Shown: positions 24,419 through 33,520 of the stretch, piece after piece | Numbering within the stretch: position 1 is the stretch's first letter | How the letters are laid out: every line of letters begins with the position of its first letter | Assembly: GCA_041570195.1 (NCBI GenBank) | Contig: JBFFWQ010000009.1 | Span: forward strand, 1-64,000 | Length of the DNA stretch: 64,000 bases | Source of the DNA: UBA11865 sp041570195 | GTDB lineage: Bacteria; Chloroflexota; Anaerolineae; Promineifilales; Promineifilaceae | Direction of reading: 5' to 3' | Position numbers and translations under genes: made by a program | Notes under the pieces: generated by a model | Told to the model about the DNA's origin: nothing | What the model saw: only the letters and a program-made list of their open reading frames with translations | Database searches by the model: none

Positions 24419-25402
24419 CTACCAATAATGATGCACCTGGTCGCGAATGAGGCGATCGTAAATCTCCTTCACCTGGGCCATGGTCTGATCGTTCAAAGGC
24501 GGCAGGTCGGCCGCCAGGGCATTATCTTCGGCCTGCGAAGGACGCTTGGCCCCTGGAATGACGCAGCTTACCGCGTTGAACATCAAGATCCAGCGTAGAG
24601 CGAATTGGGCCATGGTCGCGCCGGCTGGTACCAGCGAGCGCAGTTCCTCCACCGCCTGCAAGCTCAAGTCGTAGTCGACTCCAGAGAAGGTCTCGCCGCG
24701 GTCGAATGATTCGCCCTGGCGATTGAAATGGCGATGGTCATCGCTCTCAAAAGCCGAATCTTTCGCCATCTTACCGGTCAACATGCCCGAGGAGAGCGGC
24801 ACACGGGCCAGGATACTTACCTGGCGCCGTTTGGCCTCGCCGAAGAATAGCTCGGCCGGGCGCTGGCGGAACATATTGAAGATGATTTGCACTGACTGCA
24901 CCCCGGGGAATTCAATGGCTTTCAAGGCCTCTTCCACCTTCTCGACACTCACCCCGTAGTAGCGCAACTTCCCGGCTGCTACCAGGTCGTCCAGGATGCC
25001 GAATGTCTCGGGCCAATAATAGATCTCGGTGGGTGGGCAGTGCAGTTGCAGTAGGTCGATGGCCTCCGTGTCCAGGTTCTTCAAGCTGCGCTCGACGTAG
25101 GCGGTAAGGTTTTGACGGTTATAGCCGCTCGCCACATGGGGATCCAGGCGCCGACCGGCTTTTGTGGCGACGATGATCTCTTCACTTCTATCGCGGCGCA
25201 GTTGGGCCAGCAGGCGCTCGCTACGACCGTCGCCATAGACGTCGGCCGTGTCGATGAAGTTAACTCCCAGGTCGATCGCCTTATGCAGCGCCGCCAGCGA
25301 TTCCCGGTCGTCTACGGCGCCCCAGGTGCCGCCAATGGCCCAAGCCCCAAAACTGCTGGCCGAAATCATCCAGCCAGTCCGTCCCAATGTCCGATACTGC
25401 AT
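24419..25402 (-). CDS. Aldo/keto reductase
   Basis: 327 residues with the AKR barrel and the full catalytic tetrad: Asp in FIDTADVYG, Tyr in the same motif, Lys in IVATKAG and His in LLQLHCP. The C-terminal NADPH-binding part reads SCVIPGAKRPSQAEDN. Such enzymes reduce or oxidise sugars and aldehydes with NAD(P)H; members close to this one are found as sugar dehydrogenases in bacterial sugar operons. It stands between the isomerase-family gene and the M24 gene on the same strand, so it probably acts on the same sugar or on a side product. Exact substrate not readable. Confidence 0.85.
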   Translation of the reverse strand: MQYRTLGRTGWMISASSFGAWAIGGTWGAVDDRESLAALHKAIDLGVNFIDTADVYGDGRSERLLAQLRRDRSEEIIVATKAGRRLDPHVASGYNRQNLTAYVERSLKNLDTEAIDLLQLHCPPTEIYYWPETFGILDDLVAAGKLRYYGVSVEKVEEALKAIEFPGVQSVQIIFNMFRQRPAELFFGEAKRRQVSILARVPLSSGMLTGKMAKDSAFESDDHRHFNRQGESFDRGETFSGVDYDLSLQAVEELRSLVPAGATMAQFALRWILMFNAVSCVIPGAKRPSQAEDNALAADLPPLNDQTMAQVKEIYDRLIRDQVHHYW

Positions 25403-25477
25403 CTACTCCTTCTCCTCAGTGATTCTTGTCTCTTAGTCCAATAACGGTCGTTCCATCAGCCATCAGCCCTCAGCCTT

Positions 25478-26923
25478 CTATCTATCATGGTTATAAACTT
25501 CCCAACCTAGGTACTTGCTCATGGCCTCCTCAATGGCCGAAGCGGTCTGGGAGAGGTTGATGGCCACATGATGTTCAAAGCCGTTTTCGCAGATGAAGTG
25601 CAACAGTTTCTGTAGCTGAGGCACCTCCACGACGCCGAAGCCGCCAAAAGTTTTCAACGGATCATCGGTCAGTTGGCCCTGGCCCACGTAAGCCGTCATT
25701 TTTCCGTTCAGGTCGTCCGTAGAAACGCGGCAGTAGGTGAAAGGATCACTGCGTACCCGGCCGACCACCGTGCCGTAGGTGCTTTCTTTGCCGACGGTGC
25801 CGGCAATAATCTCCTGGTAATCCATTACCGGAAGGTCTTCCGGTACAGCGCTCTCATCAAGAAAAATATCCTTCGGTAGATTAGAGCAGTGGAAAATCAC
25901 GCCCTTATCCGGATCGTCGCCGTAATTGTTGTTCCAGTCCACGATGGCGCTGGGCCTGCCTGACGCTAGTGCCAGGGCATACATGCCGACGACGCCGGCG
26001 ATGTCCGTTTCGCAGGCGCTAGGCATCAAGTTATTGCTCATCATGCTCATCAAGGTGCAGGGCACAATGCCGTAGTATTCTTCCATGGCCGTCCAACACT
26101 GGATGGCGCTGGCAACCAAGTTATGCTGGGCCATCCAGGCGTCGACGACAGCGCCGAACTTGGCCATCTTAAGCAGTGATTCGTTGGGCACGGTGTCGGC
26201 CGGTAGATAAGCCAATACCTGGTCCAGCTTGGCTTTCAGCCGCGGATCGTCATCCTTGATGCGCTCGATCCGGCCGAAGACCTCCGACAGGTCCAACGTC
26301 TCGACGCTGATGCCGGCTCTTTCCAACAGTTTCTCGCTGTAACGCACCGTATTGAAGGCTGTCGGCCGGGCGCCGACAGCGCCAATACGGGCGTTCTTCA
26401 AACCCTTGATGACGCGGCAAATGGCCACAAATCGGTCCAGATCGGCCTTGAAACTGTCGCTTTCCGGGTCGACCGTATGCAATTCGGTCAAAGTGAATGG
26501 GATGCCGTACTGTTTCAGATTGTTACAGGCCGACATCTTGCCGCAAAATGAGTCGCGCCGGTTGGCGATGGTCATCTCCGACGGTTCGTCGGGAAAAGCC
26601 TGGACCAGAACTGGCGCGTTCAATTCCGCCCAGCGGAGCGTATTGGCGATGGCCCGCTCGTCGCCGAAATTGGGCAAAGTCACCAGTACCCCGTCTATCT
26701 CATCCCGGTGGGCTTTGAACAGATCGGCGCACTTCTGGGCGTCCGACAGGCTCTCGACGCTGCCGAAAGGGGTGTCCTCCGGCTCGAGGGCAATGGCTTT
26801 AATGCCTTCTGCCGCCAACACTTTGAGTATCGTTTCCCGCCCAGCCGCGCACAAATGATCGGGAAAGAATCCGCGGTTGCCAACGATGACGCCTAGCGTC
26901 GTTCCATTTACCTCTTTGTCCAT
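25478..26923 (-). CDS. L-fucose/L-arabinose isomerase family protein, probable arabinose isomerase
   Basis: 481 residues of the FucI/AraA superfamily, with an N-terminal Rossmann-like domain (GVIVGNRGFFPDHLC; LVTLPNFGDERAIANTL), middle AIQCWTAMEEYYGIVPCTLM and ALALASGRPSAIVDWNNNYG, and a C-terminal barrel. Metal ligands are probably Glu in WTAMEEYYG and Asp in VDWNNNYG. It is not a close match to classical AraA or FucI as I know them, but araB and araD are present and no other isomerase gene is. It is therefore the best candidate for making L-ribulose from L-arabinose; that assignment is inference from context. Its RBS follows a strong hairpin after the repressor gene. Confidence 0.75.
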   Translation of the reverse strand: MDKEVNGTTLGVIVGNRGFFPDHLCAAGRETILKVLAAEGIKAIALEPEDTPFGSVESLSDAQKCADLFKAHRDEIDGVLVTLPNFGDERAIANTLRWAELNAPVLVQAFPDEPSEMTIANRRDSFCGKMSACNNLKQYGIPFTLTELHTVDPESDSFKADLDRFVAICRVIKGLKNARIGAVGARPTAFNTVRYSEKLLERAGISVETLDLSEVFGRIERIKDDDPRLKAKLDQVLAYLPADTVPNESLLKMAKFGAVVDAWMAQHNLVASAIQCWTAMEEYYGIVPCTLMSMMSNNLMPSACETDIAGVVGMYALALASGRPSAIVDWNNNYGDDPDKGVIFHCSNLPKDIFLDESAVPEDLPVMDYQEIIAGTVGKESTYGTVVGRVRSDPFTYCRVSTDDLNGKMTAYVGQGQLTDDPLKTFGGFGVVEVPQLQKLLHFICENGFEHHVAINLSQTASAIEEAMSKYLGWEVYNHDR

Positions 26924-26940
26924 CTTCGTCTCCTCAATTA

Positions 26941-26972
26941 CCTGAGGGCCGAGTTTGCAGATCGGCCTCAGG
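26941..26972 (-). other. Intercistronic stem-loop between repressor and isomerase genes
   Basis: CCTGAGGGCCGA and TCGGCCTCAGG pair over 11 bases with one bulge and a 9-base loop. It ends 17 bases before the isomerase start codon on the minus strand. There is no T run, so it looks like an mRNA processing or stability element and not a terminator. Confidence 0.5.
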
Positions 26973-26989
26973 ACGCCAGTAGTTTGCTC

Positions 26990-28075
26990 TCATGATCCGC
27001 CGGTCGACTTATCTTTCACCGAACTTTCCCGGACGATCAACTCCGGTTGTAACATCGTCGTTTTGGGCTCCACGGCCGTATTACCCTGCCGGCCGACCTC
27101 GATCATGCGGGTAAGCTCGGCCACAGATGTGCAGCCCACGTCGTACAGTGGCTGGCTGACGGTAGTAAGCGGCGGCCAGAAGTAGGCTGCTTCTGGAATG
27201 CCGTCAAAGCCGACGATGGTCAAATCTTCTGGGATCCGCAGGCCGCGCTTGCGCGCCGTCTGCAATGCGCCAAGGGCCATTTGATCGTTACCCACAAAGA
27301 CGGCTTCCACGTCAGGTCGCCGGTCCAGTAATTGATTTAGACCTTTTTCGCCGGAAGCGGCCTCCCAGCTACCGTAAACGATCGGGCTCTGTTTGGAGTC
27401 TAGGTCGGCTTCGATAAGGCTGGGCTCGGTGAGGCCGGCCTCGGCCAAGGCGTCCTGCCAACCACGGGCCCGTTCACGAGCCTCCCACCAATCCATCGGG
27501 CCAGTGATGTGGCCAATGTTGCGGTAGCCTTGTTTGATCAAATGCCGGGTTGCCAGGCGGCCACCCAGGTGATTGTCGACGCAGACGACCGAAAGACCGG
27601 GTCGCGGACCCATGGAGTGAAAGACTGTTGGCACCGGCAGGGTGTTAAACTGTTCCTCGATCCAAGCTCGGTTATTGCCGATCTCCGGCACGGCCCAGAT
27701 AATGCCGTCCACATGGCGTGCCAGTAGATCGTCGATGATTCGGGCTACATCGTTACTCTCGGGTTCGCGCACCAGGTAGAGTAGGGGAGAGTAGCGTAAT
27801 TCGGCCGCTTGCCGCTCGATGCCTGACAAGGCCCGGGAGGGACCGTAGAATTCTATGCCAAAGGCGACGACTCCCAAACTATAGCTTAACCCGCGGCTCA
27901 GGCTGCGCGCAGCTTGACTCGGCTGATAGCCCAGCTTCTCGATGATTTCCTGGACACGGCGTCGTGTCTCTGGGGCCACATCCGGCCGATCGTTCACGAC
28001 ACGAGAAACGGTTTGGGTCGATACGCCCGATTCCTCGGCAACCTGCTTGATTGTGACGCGTTTTCTGCTATTCAC
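26990..28075 (-). CDS. LacI-family repressor of the arabinose-type locus
   Basis: 361 residues. The N-terminal helix-turn-helix (VTIKQVAEESGVSTQTVSRV), hinge (YQPSQAARSLSRG) and the sugar-binding domain with GFDGIPEAAYFWPPLTTV are complete. It is the first gene of the minus-strand sugar operon. A good promoter at 28147-28176 has two palindromic operator candidates right after the -10 box, so the protein probably represses its own operon until a sugar or sugar phosphate binds. The effector is unknown. Confidence 0.9.
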   Translation of the reverse strand: MNSRKRVTIKQVAEESGVSTQTVSRVVNDRPDVAPETRRRVQEIIEKLGYQPSQAARSLSRGLSYSLGVVAFGIEFYGPSRALSGIERQAAELRYSPLLYLVREPESNDVARIIDDLLARHVDGIIWAVPEIGNNRAWIEEQFNTLPVPTVFHSMGPRPGLSVVCVDNHLGGRLATRHLIKQGYRNIGHITGPMDWWEARERARGWQDALAEAGLTEPSLIEADLDSKQSPIVYGSWEAASGEKGLNQLLDRRPDVEAVFVGNDQMALGALQTARKRGLRIPEDLTIVGFDGIPEAAYFWPPLTTVSQPLYDVGCTSVAELTRMIEVGRQGNTAVEPKTTMLQPELIVRESSVKDKSTGGS

Positions 28076-28465
28076 TTGGCTGGAGAATCCACTTCTCAGT
28101 AGGCCGCTCTGTCCGTGATCCCGTTAACGGTCCCGTTAACGTTAACATGATAGCCGATTGCCTTTGTTCCTGTCAACCTTGATGGGGAAGATTGTGGCGA
28201 AAATGACCTGACCCATTGGAATTGTAACCTTGGTTCAGCCGATCACCGCCCCCCGTAAATCGACCATATGCTGACAAATGTCATCTCTTAAGTGTGACTT
28301 TCGTTAGGTCTTATGCTGCTCTGTCAATTGTTCTGGTGGCCGGTCTGGTATCTTCGGCCAGTCTGTCAACTTTGCCTGCGCCAACACCCGATCATCGATT
28401 ACAATAGGATTGAATATAACGCCGCCCGCCAGCCAAGAACGCTAGGCGACCTCCTGGAAGGTGCT
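28076..28465. other. 390-base spacer between divergent genes
   Basis: It contains the LacI promoter and operators (28121-28176). The rest, about 28180-28465, has an open frame into the DUF58 gene but without ribosome binding site or family resemblance. No other element is recognised. Confidence 0.5.
28121..28176 (-). promoter_or_regulatory. Promoter and LacI operators of the arabinose-type operon
   Basis: On the minus strand TTGACA (28176-28171), an 18-base spacer and TATCAT (28152-28147) form a near-consensus promoter. Directly downstream, over the expected start point, is the 12-base palindrome GTTAACGTTAAC (28146-28135), then a second palindrome CCGTTAACGG (28130-28121). The position is ideal for repression by the adjacent LacI protein. 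Confidence 0.75.
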
Positions 28466-29794
28466 ATGGCTGTACCAACTATTGAACCGCAGGTCCGAAT
28501 TAACTTACGGCGGCGGTTGCCGCTGTTGCTGCTGGCCTTGCTAGGAATAGCGTCGCTTTTGTTGCCCAGCCGGGTGTGGACGACGCTGCTGATTGGGTTG
28601 GGGGGGCTGATCATCGTCGCCTACGCATGGGCCAGGCAGCTGGCCAAGGGACTGCAGGGCAGTCGACGCCTGCGCTTCGGCTGGGTTTCTGTTGGCGATC
28701 GGCTCAGCGAAGAATTCGTTATAGTCAACGACTGTCTCTTGCCAGCTCTATGGGTCGAGATCGTCGACGCTTCTAATGTGCCTGGCTATCAGGCGGCCGT
28801 GGTGCGCAGCGTGAATGCTGGAACAGTGGATCGCTGGCGTGGCTCGGCCGTTTGCACCCGCAGGGGGCAGTTTCAGCTAGGGCCATGGGCCTTGCGCAGC
28901 GCAGATCCTTTTGGTTTGTTCGAGATCATTATCCCCTACCCGGAAACCGAGCAAATCGTCATTCATCCGCCGATCTACTCCCGGGCGCCCATCCCGCTGC
29001 CGGCCGGACATAGCAGCGGCCGCTCTCGGGCCAGGTCGCCCAGTTGGCAGGCGACCATCAACGCCGCCAGCGTGCGGGCTTACCGGCCGGCCGATCCCCG
29101 GCGCTGGATCCACTGGCCGACAACGGCTCACCGTGACGAGTTATTCGTGCGCCAATTTGACCTGGATGCCGCCGGTGATATTTGGCTGGTGATCGACCTA
29201 CAGGCTGATATCCAACTGGGCCAGGGCGCAGATGGCACCGAGGAATTTGCTGTTCTGTTGGCTGCCACGCTCTCGGCCCAGGCCCTGGATCAAAACCGGG
29301 CCACCGGCCTGGCGACGTACGGCCGCCAGCCTCAATTGGTCGCCCCGAATCGCGGTCAAGGCCAGCAGTGGAAGTTGTTACAAGCGCTGGCAGTGATGAC
29401 CGCCGACGGCGAACATGCTCTCTCACGCGCCCTTCAAGACGTCGGCCAAATAGCCCGGCGTGGCAGCGCGGTGATCATCATCACCCCTAGCGGCCGGGCC
29501 GACTGGTTGCCCGATTTACTGCCCTTGGCCCAACGCTCAGTCCGCCCCCACGTGGTCTTGCTTGACCGCGCTTCCTTCACACCAGACGCGTCGTCGGCGC
29601 CCGACATACCTTCGGTAGCCGGAGGGGGAAGCGTCGGGTTGCGAGATGCCGTGCGCGATCTGGGCTTTGAGGCCACCCTGGTGAAGCAAGGCGAGTTGGG
29701 CAAACCAATCGAAGAGCAAGAGCGCCGCGGTTATTGGGAATTCTTGGTAACTGGCACCGGTAAGGCTGTCCCCGTGCGCAGCCCTTTTGAGTGA
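28466..29794 (+). CDS. DUF58 domain membrane protein
   Basis: 442 residues. Two hydrophobic helices (about residues 15-55) are followed by a beta-rich region and the DUF58 core with RAYRPADPRRWIHWPTTAHR and LFVRQFDLD. DUF58 proteins occur with MoxR ATPases and transglutaminase-like proteins in envelope or secretion-linked modules; the biochemical role is not firmly known. The start at 28466 has GGAAGG a few bases upstream; the frame is open earlier but that part is not protein-like. It overlaps the next gene by one base (TGATG), so both are translated together. A MoxR ATPase gene, the usual third partner, is not present here. Confidence 0.85.
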   Translation: MAVPTIEPQVRINLRRRLPLLLLALLGIASLLLPSRVWTTLLIGLGGLIIVAYAWARQLAKGLQGSRRLRFGWVSVGDRLSEEFVIVNDCLLPALWVEIVDASNVPGYQAAVVRSVNAGTVDRWRGSAVCTRRGQFQLGPWALRSADPFGLFEIIIPYPETEQIVIHPPIYSRAPIPLPAGHSSGRSRARSPSWQATINAASVRAYRPADPRRWIHWPTTAHRDELFVRQFDLDAAGDIWLVIDLQADIQLGQGADGTEEFAVLLAATLSAQALDQNRATGLATYGRQPQLVAPNRGQGQQWKLLQALAVMTADGEHALSRALQDVGQIARRGSAVIIITPSGRADWLPDLLPLAQRSVRPHVVLLDRASFTPDASSAPDIPSVAGGGSVGLRDAVRDLGFEATLVKQGELGKPIEEQERRGYWEFLVTGTGKAVPVRSPFE

Positions 29795-32085
29795 TGATAG
29801 TTACTGGCCTGAGTTGGATCGAGCGCCGTTTGCGACCGGCCGATGGTTGGCTGCCGTTCTTGTTGCTGCTGGCCATAATCTTGATCCTAACGCTGGCCGT
29901 GGTCGACGCGGATTGGGTGCCCGAGGTGTCGATCGTATTCGTGACCGGGTTCACAGGTTTGGCGCTTGGCATAGCTTTGGCCAGGCGGCCGCTAGGCTGG
30001 TTGCCTGCCTGGCTACTCATCATCGCTTACGGCTTGGCTTTGACGACGGTACTGTTGGGGCGGCTGGCGCCGCCGCCAAACGTCGTGCTCCGCGGCTGGA
30101 CGCCTATCAGCGAACACATCAGGCGGAATTGGGGCCTGTTCATTGACCGGGCTGGCGGCTGGTTGGCGATTGCCCTGGGCGAGGGGCGCAGCGAAGAAAC
30201 CGTCGTCTTTGCCTTCGCCGTGGGCTTGCTGGCCTGGCTATTGGCTGCTTTTGCCGGCTGGACCATCTTTCGCGGGCGCCGGCCATGGGCTAGCCTGATC
30301 CCGCTAACCCTGGCCCTGGCTCTCAACAACTACTACAGCCAGGCTGAACTATGGTACGTGCCGATCTTCGTCGGCTTGCTTGTGGCCCTCGTGGCGACTG
30401 TTGGCTACGCCGATCGCGAGGCGGGTTGGACCAGGCGGAAAGTCGATTACTCGGGTGAGATCCGTATCGAGCTCCTGGTTTATAGCGGGGCCATTGCCTT
30501 GTTTCTGTTTTTTGTCGCCACCGCGCTGCCAGCTATCAATTTCCGGGCCATCTCCGACGCCGTCTTGAACCGGCCGGCGGTAGACCAGGCCGAGCGGACG
30601 CTGGATAGAGTCTTTGCCGGCGTACGTCAGCCGGGCCCGAGTTATCTGGCCGGGGAAGGCGCCCTAGAAGCGGGCGGGAGCCATGGCACCCTGCCGCGCA
30701 CCTTCTTGCTAGGTGCGCCGCCTGAACTGTACGAGACGGTCGTCATGACGGCCACAGCGCATGGTGATTCGACTCGTGCAGCACACTGGCGCGGGCTTAG
30801 CTACGATGTATACACCGGCCGTGGTTGGGCCGTATCGGCTGAAAGCCGCGAATCGGTTGCCGCCGGCCAACCTATCCGGCTGCCAGAAATCCTGGCGACG
30901 ACGGCAGTGACCCAGACGATCGTAAGCACCTCAGAATCGGGCCGTATTCGTTATTCCCTTGGTCTTCCCTTACGGTTCGACCAGGCGGTGACGACGCGCT
31001 GGCGTGGACTGGAAGACTTGAGCCGGGTAGAAGGCCAAGGCGGATTTTACACGGCCGTTTCCCGACTCTCTGCGGCGACGCCGGCCGAATTGCGTGACGC
31101 ATCCCTGGCCGAATTATCGCCGGCCTTAAAGGCCCGCTATACGGCATTGCCCGACTCGATCCCCGAGCGCATCCACGCATTGGCCAACCAGGTGGCTGGG
31201 GAATCGGATCTACCGCTCACGCCGTATGATCAGGCCAAAGCCCTCGAAGCTTTCTTGCGCCAATACCCTTATTCGCTGGATGTCGAGCTGCCGCCGGCCG
31301 ATAGCGATCCGGTGGACTATTTCCTTTTCGACCTACAGGCCGGCTATTGCGACTATTACGCCTCGGCCATGGTCGTCATGGCCCGCAGCCTGGGCTTGCC
31401 GGCCCGCCTTGCCGCCGGCTACCTGGCCCAACCGGCCGGATCCGACGGGGTGCAAACCATCACCCAGATTAACGCCCATTCCTGGACCGAGGTTTACTTT
31501 GCCGACTATGGCTGGTTGGAATTTGAACCAACAGCCGCCTTCGCGGCCGAGTCAGCGCCACTTCCAGCGCCCGAGGAGCAAGATGTCTTCGGCTCCGAAG
31601 CGACGCCTTCCCAAAACCCACCGCCAATTCCCGAGCCGGCGCGTGACTATGCCGGTTTCTTTTGGTTGCTTGCTCTCCTTCCACTGCTGCTGGTCGGCTG
31701 GTGGTTCTGGCGGGCGAGGCACCAACCCTGGCAACGACCGGCTGACCGGGCGCAGTGGGCCTATGATCGACTGCAACGCCGAGCCGGCCGGCTGGGGCAA
31801 TTAGTCCAAGCCAGTCAAACGCCGGCCGAGTTCTCTGACGCTTTTCTACTTCACCTGGATCACCTGAACCAGCGGCGGTTGGCCCGACGGCTCGATCTGG
31901 TTGAAATCAAGACCGAAATCAGGCAACTGGCGACGGCATTCGCCGGCTGGCAATATGCGCAGCACAAACCACCGATCGGCGAAGTAGCCGACAGCTGGCG
32001 GCGGGTACGCTGGCGGTTGTGGATCTTGAATGTTGGGGAGGACCTGCGGGGCCTGTGGCCCAACAGGCTTAGCAAAAGGGAGTAA
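29794..32085 (+). CDS. Membrane-bound transglutaminase-like protein (TgpA type)
   Basis: 763 residues. The N-terminal half has five to seven membrane helices (DUF3488-like). An external domain carries the transglutaminase core: Cys in DLQAGYCDYYASAMVVMARS, His in NAHSWTEVYF and Asp/Glu in DYGWLEFEPT. A last membrane helix (about 620-640) is followed by a cytoplasmic DUF4129-like tail. Members such as Pseudomonas TgpA have protease or transamidase activity on the outer face of the membrane. The Cys-His-Asp set is complete. Start is ATG 29794 or GTG 29791, coupled to the DUF58 stop. The pair probably acts in envelope remodelling; the substrate is unknown. Confidence 0.85.
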   Translation: MIVTGLSWIERRLRPADGWLPFLLLLAIILILTLAVVDADWVPEVSIVFVTGFTGLALGIALARRPLGWLPAWLLIIAYGLALTTVLLGRLAPPPNVVLRGWTPISEHIRRNWGLFIDRAGGWLAIALGEGRSEETVVFAFAVGLLAWLLAAFAGWTIFRGRRPWASLIPLTLALALNNYYSQAELWYVPIFVGLLVALVATVGYADREAGWTRRKVDYSGEIRIELLVYSGAIALFLFFVATALPAINFRAISDAVLNRPAVDQAERTLDRVFAGVRQPGPSYLAGEGALEAGGSHGTLPRTFLLGAPPELYETVVMTATAHGDSTRAAHWRGLSYDVYTGRGWAVSAESRESVAAGQPIRLPEILATTAVTQTIVSTSESGRIRYSLGLPLRFDQAVTTRWRGLEDLSRVEGQGGFYTAVSRLSAATPAELRDASLAELSPALKARYTALPDSIPERIHALANQVAGESDLPLTPYDQAKALEAFLRQYPYSLDVELPPADSDPVDYFLFDLQAGYCDYYASAMVVMARSLGLPARLAAGYLAQPAGSDGVQTITQINAHSWTEVYFADYGWLEFEPTAAFAAESAPLPAPEEQDVFGSEATPSQNPPPIPEPARDYAGFFWLLALLPLLLVGWWFWRARHQPWQRPADRAQWAYDRLQRRAGRLGQLVQASQTPAEFSDAFLLHLDHLNQRRLARRLDLVEIKTEIRQLATAFAGWQYAQHKPPIGEVADSWRRVRWRLWILNVGEDLRGLWPNRLSKRE

Positions 32086-32179
32086 ACGACTCGTTTCCAG
32101 GATCGATGGCCATTTCACCATATCTCTTTGGCCGGTCAGGGGATATAGTGTTACCATCGCCGCCCAGGAGTGAGTTTGA

Positions 32180-32863
32180 ATGGATTCGAATAACGAAAAC
32201 CGTATCGTGGCCATCATCCCGGCCTATAACGAAGGTGCCCGGGTGGGCCCAGTGGTGATCAGCGCAGCTGAGTTCCTACCGGTCCTGCTCGTCGACGATG
32301 GATCCAGCGATGATACAGTTGTTCAGGCCGAGTCCGCAGGTGCGACCGTCATCCGCCAGCGCCCGAATCAGGGCAAAGGTGCCGCGTTGAGAACCGCATT
32401 TCGCCAGGTCCTGGTCGAAGGCTATGATGCCGTCATCACCCTGGACGCCGACGGCCAGCATGACCCGGCCGAAATACCCAAGTTTCTGGATTTGTACGCG
32501 GAAAAGCAACCCGATCTGATCATCGGCCAGCGCCGTTTGCGCCATATGCCGCCTATTCGCCGCCTGGCCAATTATCTCGGACGCAAATCTTTCTCTTGGG
32601 CCATTGGCCAGCCTATCCCCGACAATCAGTCAGGCTACAGGCTGATCAGTCGCCGGCTTCTTGAAGAACTGGAAAGCGGCGAGGAAGAAGGTTTCGAATT
32701 TGAGATGGAGATGATCGTCATCTGCGTTCGCCGCGGTTATGTTCTGGACTGGGTGCCTATACGCACTATTTACGCCGGGGAGACCAGCCACATCAATCCG
32801 GTCACTCACTTCACCAACTCGATCCGCATGATCGGCCAGATCCGGCGTACCCGTTCTGGTTGA
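32180..32863 (+). CDS. Family 2 glycosyltransferase (DPM-synthase-like)
   Basis: 227 residues. GT-A fold motifs are clear: IPAYNEG at the start, VDDGSSDDT, ITLDADGQHDP with the metal-binding DxD, and DNQSGYRLI. The resemblance is to polyprenyl-phosphate mannosyl/glucosyl transferases without the C-terminal membrane helices. It therefore works on the inner membrane face and moves a sugar from a nucleotide donor to a lipid or other acceptor. A short TATAGT lies 30 bases upstream as a possible -10. The next gene encodes a membrane protein on the same strand. Confidence 0.85.
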   Translation: MDSNNENRIVAIIPAYNEGARVGPVVISAAEFLPVLLVDDGSSDDTVVQAESAGATVIRQRPNQGKGAALRTAFRQVLVEGYDAVITLDADGQHDPAEIPKFLDLYAEKQPDLIIGQRRLRHMPPIRRLANYLGRKSFSWAIGQPIPDNQSGYRLISRRLLEELESGEEEGFEFEMEMIVICVRRGYVLDWVPIRTIYAGETSHINPVTHFTNSIRMIGQIRRTRSG

Positions 32864-32930
32864 ACCGAAACCCTGTTGCTTTGTGCTTGGTCATACGGCA
32901 ATCGGTGCCGGGCGGTGCTATGGTAAACTC

Positions 32931-33461
32931 ATGATGGGCGTCAAATTGGTTGATGGCGTCAAGAGTTTTCTGCTTGATCTACGTCACAGATCGCTGGTCG
33001 ATATGGCCCTGGCCGACGCTGCCCTGGTCTCTGGTCTGGCGGCCGGCCTGGTTGGCCTAGTCGTCTCATTTGGCCTCAAAGGCCTGATACCCGCAAGGCC
33101 GCTAGGCGATCCGCTGCCCCTGATTCTCTCTGTCACCCAGTTAACTCGTGGGTTCCTCTATTTCCAGTGGCAGCCGCCGTTACTGCATCTATTATTTACC
33201 CTCTTCCTGGGATTGCTGGCGGTTGTCGCTTTGCGCTTCATCGCCCGGCGGATGCCAATCAGGGAGCAAGCCGTGCGCGCGGGCCGGATTGCTGCCCTCG
33301 TCAACGTAGGCGTCGTGACCCTGATGGCCGTAGATGCCCTGATGGTCGGCTTCTGGTACCTGGTGGCCGGCGTGGTCACGATACTGCTAACCGGCTTCGC
33401 AGCCGGATTGGCTGTTACCATCTGGTCCAGAGTTCATAGCGATTCATCCAATGAATACTGA
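32931..33461 (+). CDS. Membrane protein, four to five helices, unknown family
   Basis: 176 residues with hydrophobic helices near residues 28-50, 60-80, 85-105, 120-140 and 145-165, and short charged loops (RRMPIREQAVRAGR). The frame is open from a GTG at 32883, but the ATG pair at 32931/32934 gives a more natural start. No ribosome binding site is strong in either case, and a TATGGT just upstream could be a -10 box of a leaderless mRNA. It follows the glycosyltransferase gene by 67 bases. I do not recognise the family. Confidence 0.6.
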   Translation: MMGVKLVDGVKSFLLDLRHRSLVDMALADAALVSGLAAGLVGLVVSFGLKGLIPARPLGDPLPLILSVTQLTRGFLYFQWQPPLLHLLFTLFLGLLAVVALRFIARRMPIREQAVRAGRIAALVNVGVVTLMAVDALMVGFWYLVAGVVTILLTGFAAGLAVTIWSRVHSDSSNEY

Positions 33462-33464
33462 ACC

Positions 33465-33496
33465 CCAATCCTGGCAATCCTGTCCAATCTTCTGTT
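33465..33496. repeat. ATCCTG-type short periodic repeat, copy 4
   Basis: CAATCCTGGCAATCCTGTCC followed by AATCTTCTG. It lies between the convergent ends of the membrane protein gene and the transaldolase gene. Confidence 0.55.
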
Positions 33497-33520
33497 AAGC
33501 GCCACAACTACGCGGGAACA

